From: Ecdyonurus torrentis
Taxonomy: Eukaryota > Arthropoda > Insecta > Ephemeroptera > Heptageniidae
Assembly: GCA_949318235.1 (NCBI GenBank)
Contig: OX439127.1
Span: 10,082,927-10,146,926, forward strand
Direction of reading: 5' to 3'
DNA length: 64,000 nt
Shown here: positions 1-16,043 of the stretch, piece after piece
Layout: every line of letters begins with the position of its first letter
Position numbering within the stretch: position 1 is the stretch's first letter
The notes under the pieces: generated by a model
What the model was told of the DNA's origin: nothing
Databases searched by the model: none
The model's input: the letters and a program-made list of their open reading frames with translations, nothing else
Translations under genes and position numbers: made by a program

Positions 1-571
1 AAGTTGCATACTGCGTGGAGCACTAAAATAAATTAAAATTTGACTAAAACCATTAAAGAATTAAAAAAAAAAAAAAAAAAAAAAAAAACGTAAAGGGTGA
101 TTATAATTATCATTGTTTTACATCTATATAGTAAAAGTTGCGTAGATAAAATGATAAACTATAGATTGATTGATTAATAAATATTACTTAAAAAAAATAC
201 CGATTTTCTATTTTTAATACTTTTAAAAAACTGATAAATATTTTCCCGGAAAACTTAATCCAGTAAATAATCAATTAATAATTCATTCTCCACGTTTGAC
301 TTAACATTTAGATACACCTACTTGGTATATTATTAATAAATTGCAGTAGTTCTGTATTACTAAAATGCACACACAACACGCAGTTCTACAACATTCGTGT
401 ATTTCTTGTTAATTATATACCGTTTTACTAAATAATTAAGTTGCATCTTGTGTCAAAAGTGGCCATTAGTCGTCACTATGCTGAGTATGACCCTTGGGAT
501 TCAGTAAGAAACGCTATCAGGCCTTATACTTGCAATTTCTACCCCTTTCACTTGCATACACGCGTAATATA

Positions 572-574
<3 letters not shown>
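1..574. other. AT-rich sequence, no gene seen
   Basis: Apart from the A tract at 63-88 this stretch shows no recognisable element. All reading frames are short and broken by stops. Confidence 0.6.
63..88. repeat. Poly(A), 26 bases
   Basis: Uninterrupted A run. The bases before it are also AT-rich, so nothing marks it as the tail of a retroposed copy. Confidence 0.95.

Positions 575-604
<30 letters not shown>
575..604. repeat. (GA)n microsatellite, 30 bp
   Basis: Pure GA repeat in moderately GC-containing sequence; the left flank carries CACGCG. Confidence 0.95.
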
Positions 605-607
<3 letters not shown>

Positions 608-1580
608 GAGACGTATATGAGGGTTATACGGTAATTAGGGGAATAAGCAGTCACATATGACGGTGAAATCTTCGAAGTTATTATTATGCTTATACTGCAT
701 GCATTCTACATATATCAGCACCTAAAAAAAGCAGAGCAAAAATGTTGCAGAATAAGCCACGAAGCAAGATAAGAGCTGTAATTATCATTATTATCTCTTT
801 CATATCTGCAATAGTTCAATATATAAATAATAATAAAAGAGTTGAAAGCTCCTGCCATAATATTGATACTATGAAAGTGTTTAATATGAAAAATAATGAT
901 AACACCAAACGAAATATTGTGTTATTGAACTATAGAAATAATATAAAAAATATTTTAATAATACTAGTTTAATAATACAAATTTAATAATACAAAACAAG
1001 AACGATGTGAAGTTTTATGATTTCTTTCGTTAAGGGTTAATTGTACATTTAATTACCTACGCAAATGCGATTTTTTTTTGCCATTTTATTATGCTTCGTC
1101 ATGACAGTTAGAAAACTACTTAAAGTACTGTTCTATGAATGGTGCATAATAATATGTGTATGCAATATTAAGCATAAGAGAGAGGAGATGCAAGGATGAC
1201 GTGTCGACATGGAATGCAGCCAACCAGCCGTGTAGTCATCGTGTCGCATCATGTCACTATATGACTTCTAGTTCGACTGACTTTTGCAACATCTACGGCA
1301 TCTACCTCATTCCAGACAACCGTTCTTCACATTTCACATATTATACTCGAATATAAATAACAATATTTTCGAAACACAAAAATGTTTCCAACCATTTCTT
1401 GGAATAACTAAAGCCAAACATTACAAAAATAAAATAAACAAATAAAATTTATTTTTTAAACCTCGATTTGTTTTTAAAAATTCTATGACCTCACTGATGT
1501 ATTACAGAACACATTTTTATATAATACATAAAGCAGAAAAGCAAAATTTATGATAGCAGAATCATTGATTTATATCATAA
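605..1580. other. AT-rich spacer with a short higher-GC patch
   Basis: Around 1186-1330 the base composition rises. An open frame from about 1156 to 1356 exists there, but it begins with GTG, has no family resemblance, and is probably chance. The rest holds nothing recognisable. Confidence 0.5.
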
Positions 1581-1898
1581 TAGCTTGTTCTGTAAAGTAA
1601 AGTGAATCTCAACAACAGTGATTGGCTGACCAACAAAATACGACACATTCATTGGTTGATCTTGTTTTTTGAGCTAACAAAATTGACAAAAATTGAGTCA
1701 CATGAAGAGCATGGAACTTTTTGTGTGGAGTTTCTTTCATTCTTATCAAGTTCAAAGTTCTAAACGAAGAAATAACAATGATCGACCATATGTATAAACG
1801 TAGTAAACAGGTAACGAAGTCATAATCAGCTCTGTTATAACAAAGGAACATATCGACACAAAAGTTGCGCCGGAAGTCTGACTTTGCAGAACGAGCTA
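1581..1898 (-). mobile_element. MITE family F1, copy 1 (318 bp, young)
   Basis: The ends are inverted repeats: the left end reads TAGCTTGTTCTGTAAAGT, and the right end reads in reverse complement as TAGCTCGTTCTGCAAAGT. Both ends carry TA, consistent with a TA target-site duplication as made by Tc1/mariner-type transposases (inference from termini only). The body is nearly identical, in reverse orientation, to 33893-34206; the few differences seen are small indels. It has no transposase frame, so it would be non-autonomous. The strand is given relative to copy 2. Confidence 0.85.
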
Positions 1899-1935
1899 TA
1901 ATTTTACTAATGATCCGTATTTAGATATTTTTGTC

Positions 1936-1960
1936 TTTTTTTTTTTTTTTTTTTTTTTTT
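1936..1960. repeat. Poly(T), 25 bases
   Basis: Uninterrupted T run followed by about 40 bases of T-rich pyrimidine sequence. It begins 37 bases right of F1 copy 1. Confidence 0.95.
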
Positions 1961-2225
1961 CCTTTATTCTTTTTCTTTTGTTTTTCTTTTCTTTTCGTAA
2001 AAATAAAAAGCGTAAATCGGTTTGAAATCTTCTCTCTGTTTAGCATGCGTTAAAACAGTTGTGTAAGAGCAAGAAAGAATTTCAATTATACAGGTGGATT
2101 TTAAATTTTATGACTTTCAATTTGTGAAATCTTAAAACGTTTAAAATACTTCAAATTCAAAACATCATTCTTCGTTCCTTATATAAATATATTGTCGTTG
2201 GTACAATATTTGATATTGATGTGTT

Positions 2226-2480
2226 TATGGCAACGTTACAAAATAGTAAAGCCCCGGTAAGATTTAGGGCTTACCGTTGACGTCACACACACATTCCGCG
2301 AGGTGTAGCGGGTAAGTGAGACTCGGAAGGGAGTGAGGGAGGGAAATAGCAGTACAGGTTCACGAGATTATGACGTCAGTGGTGCTCGTGATGTAATGAC
2401 GTCACTCTCAAGGCCCGCCCGCAACTCATTCGTTTACTCGGCGTACTATGTACTGTACTCTACTGCACCAAACGGAGAAC
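2226..2480. promoter_or_regulatory. Higher-GC, CpG-containing patch with three CRE sites
   Basis: Three perfect TGACGTCA palindromes lie at 2278-2285, 2371-2378 and 2397-2404. This is the consensus bound by CREB/ATF bZIP factors in animals. A GC-box-like CCCGCCC follows at about 2414. CpG dinucleotides are frequent here and scarce outside. A consensus 5' splice site, CGG|GTAAGT, has its GT at 2312-2313. Together this could be a promoter with a first exon, direction unproven. No coding frame is evident. Confidence 0.4.
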
Positions 2481-2606
2481 AGTTCAATTATATTATACTA
2501 TATTGATATTGTAAACGTAGTTCTAATTTCTTTATGTTTGTTCAATAACTGGTTCAATGATTATAACATAAGGCCAACAGGCAATTTATAATTAACTTCA
2601 ATAAAG

Positions 2607-2717
<111 letters not shown>

Positions 2718-2999
2718 CCTATATAAATGATATTTTGAAAGTTAGTTCCATTAAAACGAAACAACAATACAGTATAATCTATTTGAAAATTAAACCTTTT
2801 AAAAATTCCTTAGATTTATATGCGAGTAAATACAATTACATTTGTTTATCGTTATCATGATTTGATGAAACTTTTACATGACAATGAATGAAGATAAATA
2901 ATAATATATATTTATACCACTTTAATGGTAGCTTATTAGTATAAGGGCGATAGCTTAAAGGGACATGATGAATTTTTTTTCCTTTAAAATAAGAAACTA

Positions 3000-3332
3000 G
3001 AGATGGTGTGTGGTTCAGTTGCTTATAGCCAACATTATCATGTTGATGGAACGCAGCTATTTCCTCCCTGTATCTAGAATCCTTTATGAGGGGGAGGAAG
3101 AATTGTTTTGACCCTTATAGCTAGGCTTGTGGCTGTTAAGATGGTCCAGCCTAACTTGTTCATGTGGAATGTCTCTTCTTATAGAGGAAGTGAAGGTGGT
3201 GGAAGGAAGGAAGAATACAGTGGGTGCTGTAGGGTTATAGTGGAGGGTGGGTCTCGTTACTTGGCTTGCGGCCAGAGGTTTTGTTCCGTCCTTGCAGTAC
3301 TTAGAGCCAAGTTGCCAGAAAAAAAAAAAAAA
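3000..3332 (+). repeat. Higher-GC block ending in poly(A), possible retroposon
   Basis: Composition rises sharply from about 3000 and falls just after an A14 run at 3319-3332. A GC-contrasting body ending in an A run is what a retroposed SINE, LINE 3' end or processed transcript looks like. Open frames of 79 and 96 codons overlap it on both strands; neither resembles a known protein, and the plus-strand one at 3108 lacks an ATG start. No target-site duplication could be defined by eye. It could instead be part of a host transcript. Confidence 0.3.
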
Positions 3333-3572
3333 GAAAACTTTACGTGAAGGACCTACCCAGGAAATATTATTCAAATTCTCTTAAAAGATATATTTCTGAC
3401 TTAAAATTTATAATCCAATATTTAAATATAAAAAATACATATTATATCATAATATTTCTATATTTACTTTGATTGAAGTTTTGAATGTCAAAACTGACCA
3501 CAGTTTAAATTAGACATAATACACTATTTATGTATTTGTTTAAGTTATAGCAGACTGGGTTTTTAGGTGAAA

Positions 3573-3695
3573 ATGGCGGTTGCACCTGCAAAAATAGTAA
3601 GTTTTTTACCTGCATCACAATCTACTGTCAGTTTACATAAATATTATTTCAAAGCTTTTAGCAGTGAAGTAGCAAATTTCGTAAACACTCAGTAG
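3573..3695 (+). CDS. Possible 40-residue small ORF or first coding exon
   Basis: The ATG at 3573 has a favourable start context (A at -3, G at +4) and opens a 40-codon frame beginning MAVAPAKI and ending at TAG 3693-3695. The early codons are more GC-rich than the surroundings. After codon 8 there is a good splice-donor match, ATA|GTAAGT, so the coding part might be only eight codons of a spliced gene. The product is not recognised. A 40-codon frame is not rare by chance over 64 kb, so this is weak. Confidence 0.12.
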   Translation: MAVAPAKIVSFLPASQSTVSLHKYYFKAFSSEVANFVNTQ

Positions 3696-3699
3696 ACTG

Positions 3700-5311
3700 T
3701 GGAGCAAAAAGCCTAACTATCAAACTTGCAGGCGTAATCATCATTTTTACCTAACAATCCGGTCTCGTATATAAAGTGGAAATATAAACCACAAGTATAA
3801 TAAATTACATAATTTATGCTGCATTGTACAATTACTATATTGTAGAGCACAAATATTGCTGCATTGAGCGAGCATACGTATTAAGTATTTGATTTTGACC
3901 ATAATATGTAGTACACACGTATAGATGTATTTCTTCTATCTTTTGAATAATTATTTGGATATAAACTCTGTTACTAATAATTAGAGTACCACATCAAACG
4001 AGCAATTGTGTGAATGACAAAATTAATAAGAAGCCTTATGATATATAGATCCTCAGAATATATATACCCAGAATAGAATATAGAGAGAGATTATTTTGAT
4101 TGAACCTAATTTATTTTATTAGTTAAAAATTAAATTGTTCTATTTTTTTTTTTTTTTTTTTTTTATTTGACTCATTTCAATATAACTTTTAAAATATATT
4201 TCTTGCACATTCTATTGACTTATATAATAAGATGCCTATCATATCATTTTTAATAGAACTACCTATGTTATAAGTTATAAATAGTGACCGGGGATTTTTA
4301 TCGCCTCTCGTCGTAACATAAAAAAAATTATATATACTTCCAGTGCTCCAAAAAAATCTGACAAAATCGAATGAATTAGTGAAAAATTAAGCTAGCTCAA
4401 AAAATTTCAATGCAAATGTATTATCTTAGGATCTAATATACAAAAAAAAAAGTTTTTAGTTTATAAAAAAACAGTATGCAAACGTCAATAGAAGTAGTTG
4501 AACGTGTATGATAGTTTGAAAAGATACAATAGTGAAATGTATCACGATTACGTATAAAAATATTCAGGCAACTTTTTTATTGATACTTTTGCTTAACATT
4601 GAATTGTATAATAGTTCTAAATATATTAAATAATATTTATTCTTAAAAAAAACACAAAGTTAGTTGATAGAGGAAGAGACAAATGAGGTCAAACTATATA
4701 GTGAGTTTAGATAGCTATTGGTTTCGAACGATACACACAAACATTCCATATAAAAACAAATATGCACTATATTATGTCACATGCATATGTTATGTAGGTA
4801 GGCGGTAGGTTGGTGGTATAATATGGCGCCACATTGCTTTACAGTACTGCATAACATATTGCAGCTTGAAAGCCAAAATATCACAAGAATGCAACCTATA
4901 GTCTTGTTAGAATTTGCATTTATACTGTACTGCATGCAGTTACAATCCTCCAAGCTACTTTTTATTTCTTTGTAATCGGAAAATAAATAATATTAAATTA
5001 CTTCTTTGACTTTTTTTTATAGTACTTTTAAAACAATAACCACCAATAATTTTTAATTATAATAATCATTTTAAGATACTGAACTTACACTACTTATAGT
5101 ATCATTATTATATTTAATTGTATGCAAATTTTATTTTAATGATGTTGCTTTATTCTTCATTTTTTTCTTCTTCTTTTTTTCTCGCTGTTGTTTACTTTTC
5201 CTACAAAATTCTATGCAAATCTTTAATAAACATATTAAAGTTATTAGCAATGAGGAAAAAGCTATTTAGTAAATCATAATTCATTTTAAAATCTTAAAAA
5301 TGTATTCCATA
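3700..5311. other. AT-rich spacer, no gene
   Basis: It contains a T22 run at 4143-4164 and nothing else recognisable. Reading frames are short on both strands. Confidence 0.6.
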
Positions 5312-5331
5312 AATTATATTATTATATATAT

Positions 5332-5386
<55 letters not shown>

Positions 5387-5395
5387 TATATATAT

Positions 5396-5479
<84 letters not shown>
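5312..5479. repeat. Interrupted (AT)n microsatellite, about 168 bp
   Basis: Blocks of pure TA are separated by TTATATTATA-type phase slips at 5321-5340 and 5381-5400. The repeated interruption suggests duplication inside the tract. Confidence 0.95.
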
Positions 5480-5482
<3 letters not shown>

Positions 5483-5964
5483 TGTTATTTGAACATCATT
5501 AGATAATATTAAAATTAAAAAGATACCTTTATTTCTTTCAAAGTAAGTATTGCAATTTCTAATACATTAATTTTATGAATCATTCGTCGTGTCCTAAATG
5601 TCTACATTGTAAATGCAAAAATATTTAAACACATTTAAAAACAAGTTATTTCAAGTACTTGCGCTATATGTACGTATACGTACAGCTCTTACTTTCGAAC
5701 AATTTATTATCCGTGATAATTGCACCATAAGCATAAAAAAGTAGCAGATTTCAATCAACAAATATACGTTGCTCTTATTATTAAAATAAGAAAAACTAAT
5801 AATTAATATACGTGATGTCTTTTTTTTCCCCCATATTTTATATGACTTAATTGTGGAAATCATTAATGAATAATGACTATATAATGTACAGTATGCAATT
5901 ATAATACATCAACGTGATCTGATTTGTTTAACGCATTTTTCTCTCTTTTATATATGAACAAAAC

Positions 5965-6278
5965 TATAGGGCATGTATGCGGATTACGTCATATTTAATG
6001 CGCTTAGAGGCCATACTGGAGTAGTGAACAACATTGCTCAGCATATAGGACAAACTTCGTTTTAGGCAATTTTCTTTGGAATATCTCTCAATTTTTTGTT
6101 ATTGTTCTCACATACTTGAGATACTAATTCAACAAATTTACAGCATCAATGCTTTCAAAAATATTGCATATTTATAATGTTTTTAAACTGGAAAAATGAG
6201 TTATTTTCCTATGCCACCCATTTTATTGAGCGATCTAACATATAGCGTCGACTTTAACATGAATGCATACACCCTATA
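5965..6278 (+). mobile_element. MITE family F2, copy A (314 bp)
   Basis: The ends are inverted: TATAGGGCATGTATGC at the left, and ATGCATACACCCTATA at the right. Outer TA pairs fit a TA target-site duplication. The body matches 7234-7543 in the same direction, and 21357-21675 and 49270-49510 in reverse. It is non-coding, so non-autonomous; the superfamily is uncertain. Confidence 0.8.
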
Positions 6279-6438
6279 CAAAACTCATAAAAGGAATATG
6301 TGGTTACCATTTATGAATTATTTAAGTTTTACAGTTTTAATAAGTTGAACTTGTTATTGTATTACTTCAATGGTCACTTAAAACTTCGTATACCTTCAAA
6401 AAAAAAAATTTATTATGCATGGCCATTTGTTTTATGAC

Positions 6439-6450
6439 TCCAAATTTGGA
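6439..6450. repeat. Perfect 12-bp palindrome
   Basis: TCCAAATTTGGA, with a near repeat of its right half (AATTTGGAG) about 20 bases downstream. It may be a protein-binding site or chance. Confidence 0.3.
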
Positions 6451-6565
6451 TGCAGTTAAACTTTCAAAATTTGGAGATACAGACACGAATATATTATTAT
6501 AGACTTCCACTTTTATGTGCTTAATTAAAAATATCAGTTTGCATTATAAAATAAAAATACTTTAA

Positions 6566-6690
6566 CAATTTTTTTTTATTCATTTATTGTCAACCAAGAA
6601 CAAGCTTGCGCCCAATACATTGGCGGTACACCCAGTACATTATAATCAATGAATTACAATTACAATTAAAGTAAAAATACCACACACATG
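6566..6690 (-). repeat. Retroposon-like 3' end, minus strand
   Basis: Read on the minus strand, a higher-GC body (CGCCAATGTATTGGGCGCAA region) ends in an AATAAA signal closely followed by a short A run at 6570-6578. This is how LINE and SINE 3' ends look. No reverse-transcriptase coding remains. A second, different 3' end on the same strand begins near 6842. Confidence 0.35.
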
Positions 6691-6841
6691 CACATACATT
6701 AAAAATAGGATTACAGATTACGCTTATAATAACATAGTCATTGGCTTCCATTATTTTAATAATATACAAACTTTTTATTGAATTATATATAAGAATAATT
6801 TGAAATATCAACGTTTATGACATAATAGCAAAATTAACTGC

Positions 6842-6932
6842 TTTTTTTTATTGACCCAGGCAGTTCATAGTAACATAACATTGTTACAAAATGCATTGGT
6901 CTAGTCATTATTTACAATTATATTAATTGTAA
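6842..6932 (-). repeat. Retroposon 3' end family R1, copy 1
   Basis: On the minus strand the element ends in GAACTGCCTGGGTCAATAAA followed by A residues. The same 3' terminus, with a similar upstream 50-60 bases, occurs on the plus strand at 40420-40505. A shared fixed 3' end plus variable upstream sequence is typical of 5'-truncated retroposons. Confidence 0.6.
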
Positions 6933-7233
6933 TATATTTACAATTACTCTATATTACTGTATATGATTGAAACTTTTCAAATTTACCGAAGTGTTTTACA
7001 CTACATCCATTAGTTACAAACTCTATAAAATAAAAACATATTTGTATTGATATTTCTCACCTTCTAAATAAGAAGTTCTTTCTTGATGACAAAATTGTAA
7101 CAGAAACTTTATTGAAATCAAATATTTGCGTTTCTATAATAAATAATAATTTATATGTTAATTTTGTGTATAGGATCTACATTATCATGCATACTGTTTG
7201 TCGATAAATAGTATATTTCGTAAAAGTTTGTTC

Positions 7234-7543
7234 TATAGGGTGTATGTCCATGACGTCATATTTAATGCGCTTGAAGGCCATACTGGAGTAGTGTATAACA
7301 TTGCCGAGCATAGTACAAACTTCGTTTAAGGCAATTTTCTTTGGAAAATCGTTTAATTTATTGTTATTTTTCTCACATACTTGAGATACTAATTCAACAT
7401 AATTTACAGCATCAATTCTCTCAAAAATATTGCATAGTGTTTTTAAACTTGCAAAATGAGTTATTTTCCTATATCACCCATGTTATTGAGTTATCCAATA
7501 CAACATGAATGGTTGACTTTAACATGAATGCATACACCCAATA
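7234..7543 (+). mobile_element. MITE family F2, copy B (about 310 bp)
   Basis: Same structure and direction as the copy at 5965-6278, starting TATAGGGTGTATG. The right terminus has decayed to CACCCAATA. TGACGTCA sits just inside the left inverted repeat (7250-7257), a CRE-like word carried by the element. Confidence 0.8.
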
Positions 7544-9187
<1,644 letters not shown>

Positions 9188-9609
9188 TCTGTGTGTGATA
9201 AATGCTTTAAAAATTATAATATTATTATGACACCTTTTGTTATATAATAATGTTTCTCTATGCAGATACAAATTAATTTATAAGATAAGTTACAAAAGTC
9301 TGTTAAAACTGATAAAAACTGTAAAATAAATAAAAGTCAAATTTCCATAATATATTTTCATCTTTTTGAAAGGACGAATCATAAATTATTATTATATTCA
9401 GAGATACTCTTTGAAATATCTCGTCAAAGAAGGAATAAGCTTGTATGTACACAGTAAAGTAAAAATATATTGATTTACTTTGACAATTTGATGTCATCTA
9501 TATTTTCCACCCCTCACAATATATACGTGTGAAGAATCATTGGTTTGAGTTATCTGACAATTTTCTACTTTCCGTCTTTGGTCGTTCCTATTATATCATT
9601 GAGATGAGA

Positions 9610-9610
9610 A

Positions 9611-9658
<48 letters not shown>
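9610..9658. repeat. (GA)n microsatellite, 49 bp
   Basis: One GACA interruption near the left end. It directly abuts the higher-GC patch on its right. Confidence 0.96.
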
Positions 9659-9662
<4 letters not shown>

Positions 9663-9890
9663 GATGCTGATGAGTGTCCACAATCCACACACAGTGAATG
9701 TAAGTACACATGCGTGCCTTTCGGTGATCCTCCCTGCCCTGACTCTCGTATAGAGTATACACAGAGAGCTAGCTAAGGCAGCTTGCTCATAAACTTTAGC
9801 TTCATGATATCGGGACAAACATACGTGAGGAGACGTAGTCTTGTTGGGCTCAGTCATCCAATGACCACTTCACAAACGACGTGGTCCATT
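9659..9890. other. Higher-GC patch between GA and CT tracts
   Basis: Mixed, non-repetitive sequence with several CpGs, containing a donor-like AAT|GTAAGTA at about 9679. It lies between a GA tract on the left and a long CT tract on the right. It could be an exon or a cis-regulatory element; no supported frame. Confidence 0.35.
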
Positions 9891-9925
9891 ATTGCATGAG
9901 ATGAGATGCTCTATATAGCGTATTA

Positions 9926-10085
<160 letters not shown>

Positions 10086-10227
10086 ATAAAGATAAGTGTT
10101 TGAACGTTTCTTTTTCTCTCGTTCTCCTTATTTTAAATGATTTTATCCTGGCCAGGAGGTTTGCACTCACACGCCATGTTTGAAGTGCTAAATATATTTC
10201 AAGCATACTTCATGTGTATGATATAGT

Positions 10228-10342
<115 letters not shown>

Positions 10343-11108
10343 TATAATTATACACAGTATAATTGTTTTGTTTTTCTTCTTTTTAAATAGCATAGAACAT
10401 TTATTTTTCCACTTTAAAAATATACTAAAGTGGATTTTTATATAAGTGTAGAACTTCAGAAAACGTATATGACGTGAGAAAAACATTCTACTCTTGAGTT
10501 AAATGGGGGTTGGGGGATAACGGTTGGGTAATGCAGTCAGCATTCATACTACCCAAAACATGTCGGCCAACGACACTATAATATACTCATCTCCTAACTA
10601 TTTCTTCCATGCACTATTTACTGTGCATATTTACAATATTAAATGTAAAGGAAAAATATATAATGCAGATGTCCTATTATGAACTTATAGTGGAAGCTAT
10701 ATGGGGAAAAAAATAGAGAGAAAAAAAAAGTCGTATGCACTGTATACAAAACTGTGTTCTTGACACATATTTTTCATTTCATTTCCGTTTCGTATTGAAA
10801 AATAACACTTGAGAGAATTTAATATATTAAAATTGTATAAAAAGAGGAAGCAGGAAAAAAAAAAAAAAAAAGTTGAAGAACTGCAAAAATTTGAAAAGGA
10901 AATGTAATTTTATTTCTATTAATAGCTCCTTCTATATATATATAAAAGTTATCAAGAATCAGAAGTCAGAAAGTACACAGAAGAGTAATAGCGTTGATAT
11001 AAATTCAAGGAATTACTTTATCATACTTTACGTATTGAAGACATGGTCTTATAAATATACAGAAAGAGAGTTTTCTCTTATCGAATTAACTTTATATGCT
11101 GTTTTATG

Positions 11109-11109
<1 letters not shown>

Positions 11110-11206
<97 letters not shown>

Positions 11207-11224
11207 CACACACACACACACACA
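11110..11224. repeat. Compound (AT)n(CA)n microsatellite
   Basis: About 94 bp of AT, then AATA, then about 19 bp of CA. AT-to-CA compounds recur at 43398 and 52874. Confidence 0.96.
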
Positions 11225-11599
11225 TGTTAATCAAGTATGATATTTTCTTTTCACGAATAAATTGCATAATATATGTCGTGCATAAGCGAGATAAACAGAG
11301 ACATCTAAAAAAAAAATAATAATAATAATACGAAGAATGTAAACATAATACAGCTAGTATACATACACAATTCTGCGATATCTATAATGCGGTGCAGCTT
11401 CATTCCTGGAATATTAAAGTTTGATAAAAACTCCGAATTGATAATAATGTTGTATGAACATAAACCGTGTATATAGGGAAAAAACCGTATTGTGTGAATG
11501 ATGATTGCGATCGCGAAGTATTGGCGCCAGCCAGTATCAAGAATGTAAGTCAATATAATATGACGGAGATATATGTTACCTAATTCTCAGGAAACTAAT

Positions 11600-11606
<7 letters not shown>

Positions 11607-11664
<58 letters not shown>
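11607..11664. repeat. (AT)n microsatellite, 58 bp
   Basis: Pure TA repeat, followed by a short pyrimidine-rich non-repetitive segment. Confidence 0.96.
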
Positions 11665-11665
<1 letters not shown>

Positions 11666-11752
11666 CACCTCCATCCTCCATCACCTATATCATTTGATAC
11701 ACGTTGCTTCTATTATCACGAGAAACACTTTTTTCTTGACACTTCATCCTCA

Positions 11753-11836
<84 letters not shown>

Positions 11837-11848
11837 ATACACACACAC
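11753..11848. repeat. Compound (CT)n(CA)n microsatellite
   Basis: 24 bp of CT change without a spacer into 55 bp of pure CA, then an imperfect CA tail with ATACACATAC interruptions. Confidence 0.96.
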
Positions 11849-12345
11849 TTGTTTACGCGATTCCTTTTGCCAACAATGTGGTAATAAAGTTTTCCTAACC
11901 TATGTATTTGGTTATAGATTTGAAAAAAATAAAAAAAATTAACAAGGTTGATAAGAATTGAATTGTACTCCAAATAAAAATAACAAATTGCAACGAAGGA
12001 AGCAGGAGCATCAAATACTAAATCTAAATATATACATACTCGGTCTCTCACATGCCTCGTATACCTATTCTTTTACACAGTGGAAATTATAAAATACTGA
12101 AAAAATAATATTAATAAATTTATACATAAAATGTTATTACATTATTGAAGAAGTATAGAAAAAAAAATCTCGTTAAATTACTTAATAAATATCGATTTGG
12201 CATATTATGTAATCGCATCTCATTTTATTTCTTCATTTTTCTTACAGCTGTATATTATTATACAACTTCTCTCTCCCTCTTGCATAATTCTCCCTTCAAA
12301 TTTGAAACTCCTTTTGTTCTTATGCACTTTTGTACTCATGCATTA

Positions 12346-12347
<2 letters not shown>

Positions 12348-12376
<29 letters not shown>
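12348..12376. repeat. Poly(T), 29 bases
   Basis: Pure T run inside a longer pyrimidine-rich segment. Confidence 0.95.
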
Positions 12377-13254
12377 GTTCCTTCCTTTCTTTTTTTCCAA
12401 CTGTATACACAATTACACATATACTACACTTGAATCTTTTTGTATAGTGCATGCAGTGCATTAAATTTAAGATATAATTATGCACCCGCTGCAGTTTTAT
12501 TTAATTTAATAAACTTGAAACCATTCTATACTTATTTGATACTTGAGGCGTTGTATAAAATATTATATTAAAAAATATAATTATCATGTAGCAAATTTGT
12601 GTGTATGCATCATTTACTCTAATGATATTGTTCATATAAACACTTTTATATAGTCCTTATTAGGACTAGAGTTATAGCTTTAATTATATAATAAAGTGTA
12701 ATATTATTGCGATGCAAGTAACATTAATACTTTAAATTTTGTCCTTGTGTGTTTTTCATATGCTGTAATTAAATTAGAAAATGAAATAAGTTAATTAATG
12801 AATATTATTAGTAAGTTATACGCACTCATATTTATTTTTAAAGCTATTATTTTTAGGGTTATAATTGAGCACTTTTGAAATATTCTTATCAAAAATATAA
12901 GAGAGAGAGAGAGAAGTTTTTCGTATGTGCACAGATTTTGGTCAGCTTGATGCTTTAATTATTAAAATTCAATTCTCTTTTATTGACATGTTACGAAACA
13001 ATAAAAAGGTGGAACTGAAATAAAAAAATCACTTAGTATAGTTTTATATCTTTTGTTCCCTTTTTTCCCCCTATATTTTTGAAGTTTTATTTTTGTTATC
13101 TTCCTCTGGAGTAATCATACAAGTTTTAGTGCATCAAATGTATAGTTCCAGAAAACTTAATAAACTATGCAAGAATGCAAGATGTGATGTCAATACGTAA
13201 CTGCAACATACAAATTTTATATTACAATATAACATTATGTACAAAAAAACTTTT

Positions 13255-13260
<6 letters not shown>

Positions 13261-13287
<27 letters not shown>

Positions 13288-13288
13288 C
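13261..13288. repeat. Poly(A), 28 bases
   Basis: Pure A run. The 60 bases before it are AT-rich and unremarkable. Confidence 0.95.
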
Positions 13289-13388
13289 TTCGTTCTTATT
13301 AAATAATTATTTAAAATTGATTTCTGTGAATTTAACTTTTAGTAATTTACATAAAAACTCAGGAGGAGTGAAATGTACGAAAATAGAG

Positions 13389-13390
<2 letters not shown>

Positions 13391-13449
<59 letters not shown>
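13391..13449. repeat. (GA)n microsatellite, 59 bp
   Basis: Pure repeat, ending exactly at the start of the higher-GC patch on its right. Confidence 0.97.
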
Positions 13450-13452
<3 letters not shown>

Positions 13453-13620
13453 AAAGAGGGTTTTACTGGATGCAAGTAAGTAAAATGCAGTCGGTGCGGC
13501 CTCCGTTCTTGCTCACCCATGCACCCTCGCCGCACGTGGCTTGGGTGCTTTGCTTGCCAAAGTTGCGTCTGTCTTCATAAGGGTCGTGCGGGAGAAAGCT
13601 TAGTTGCAGGGGTTGCTTTT
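13450..13620. other. Higher-GC patch between (GA)n and (AT)n
   Basis: Mixed sequence with several CpGs (GTGCGGCC, GCCGCACGTG, GTCGTGCGGG). It contains a CACGTG E-box at about 13533. Frames run into the flanking microsatellites. It could be an exon, promoter or enhancer; nothing decides. Confidence 0.35.
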
Positions 13621-13622
13621 AC

Positions 13623-16013
<2,391 letters not shown>

Positions 16014-16043
<30 letters not shown>

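Noticed and set aside
1186..1230. GCAAGGATGAC, a word found in U6 snRNA
   Set aside because: Only about 11 bases match; the other conserved U6 segments, including the ACAGAGA box in the right place, are absent.
1156..1356. 66-codon frame
   Set aside because: It starts with GTG, not ATG, and resembles no family; non-ATG starts are not a reasonable default in an animal genome.
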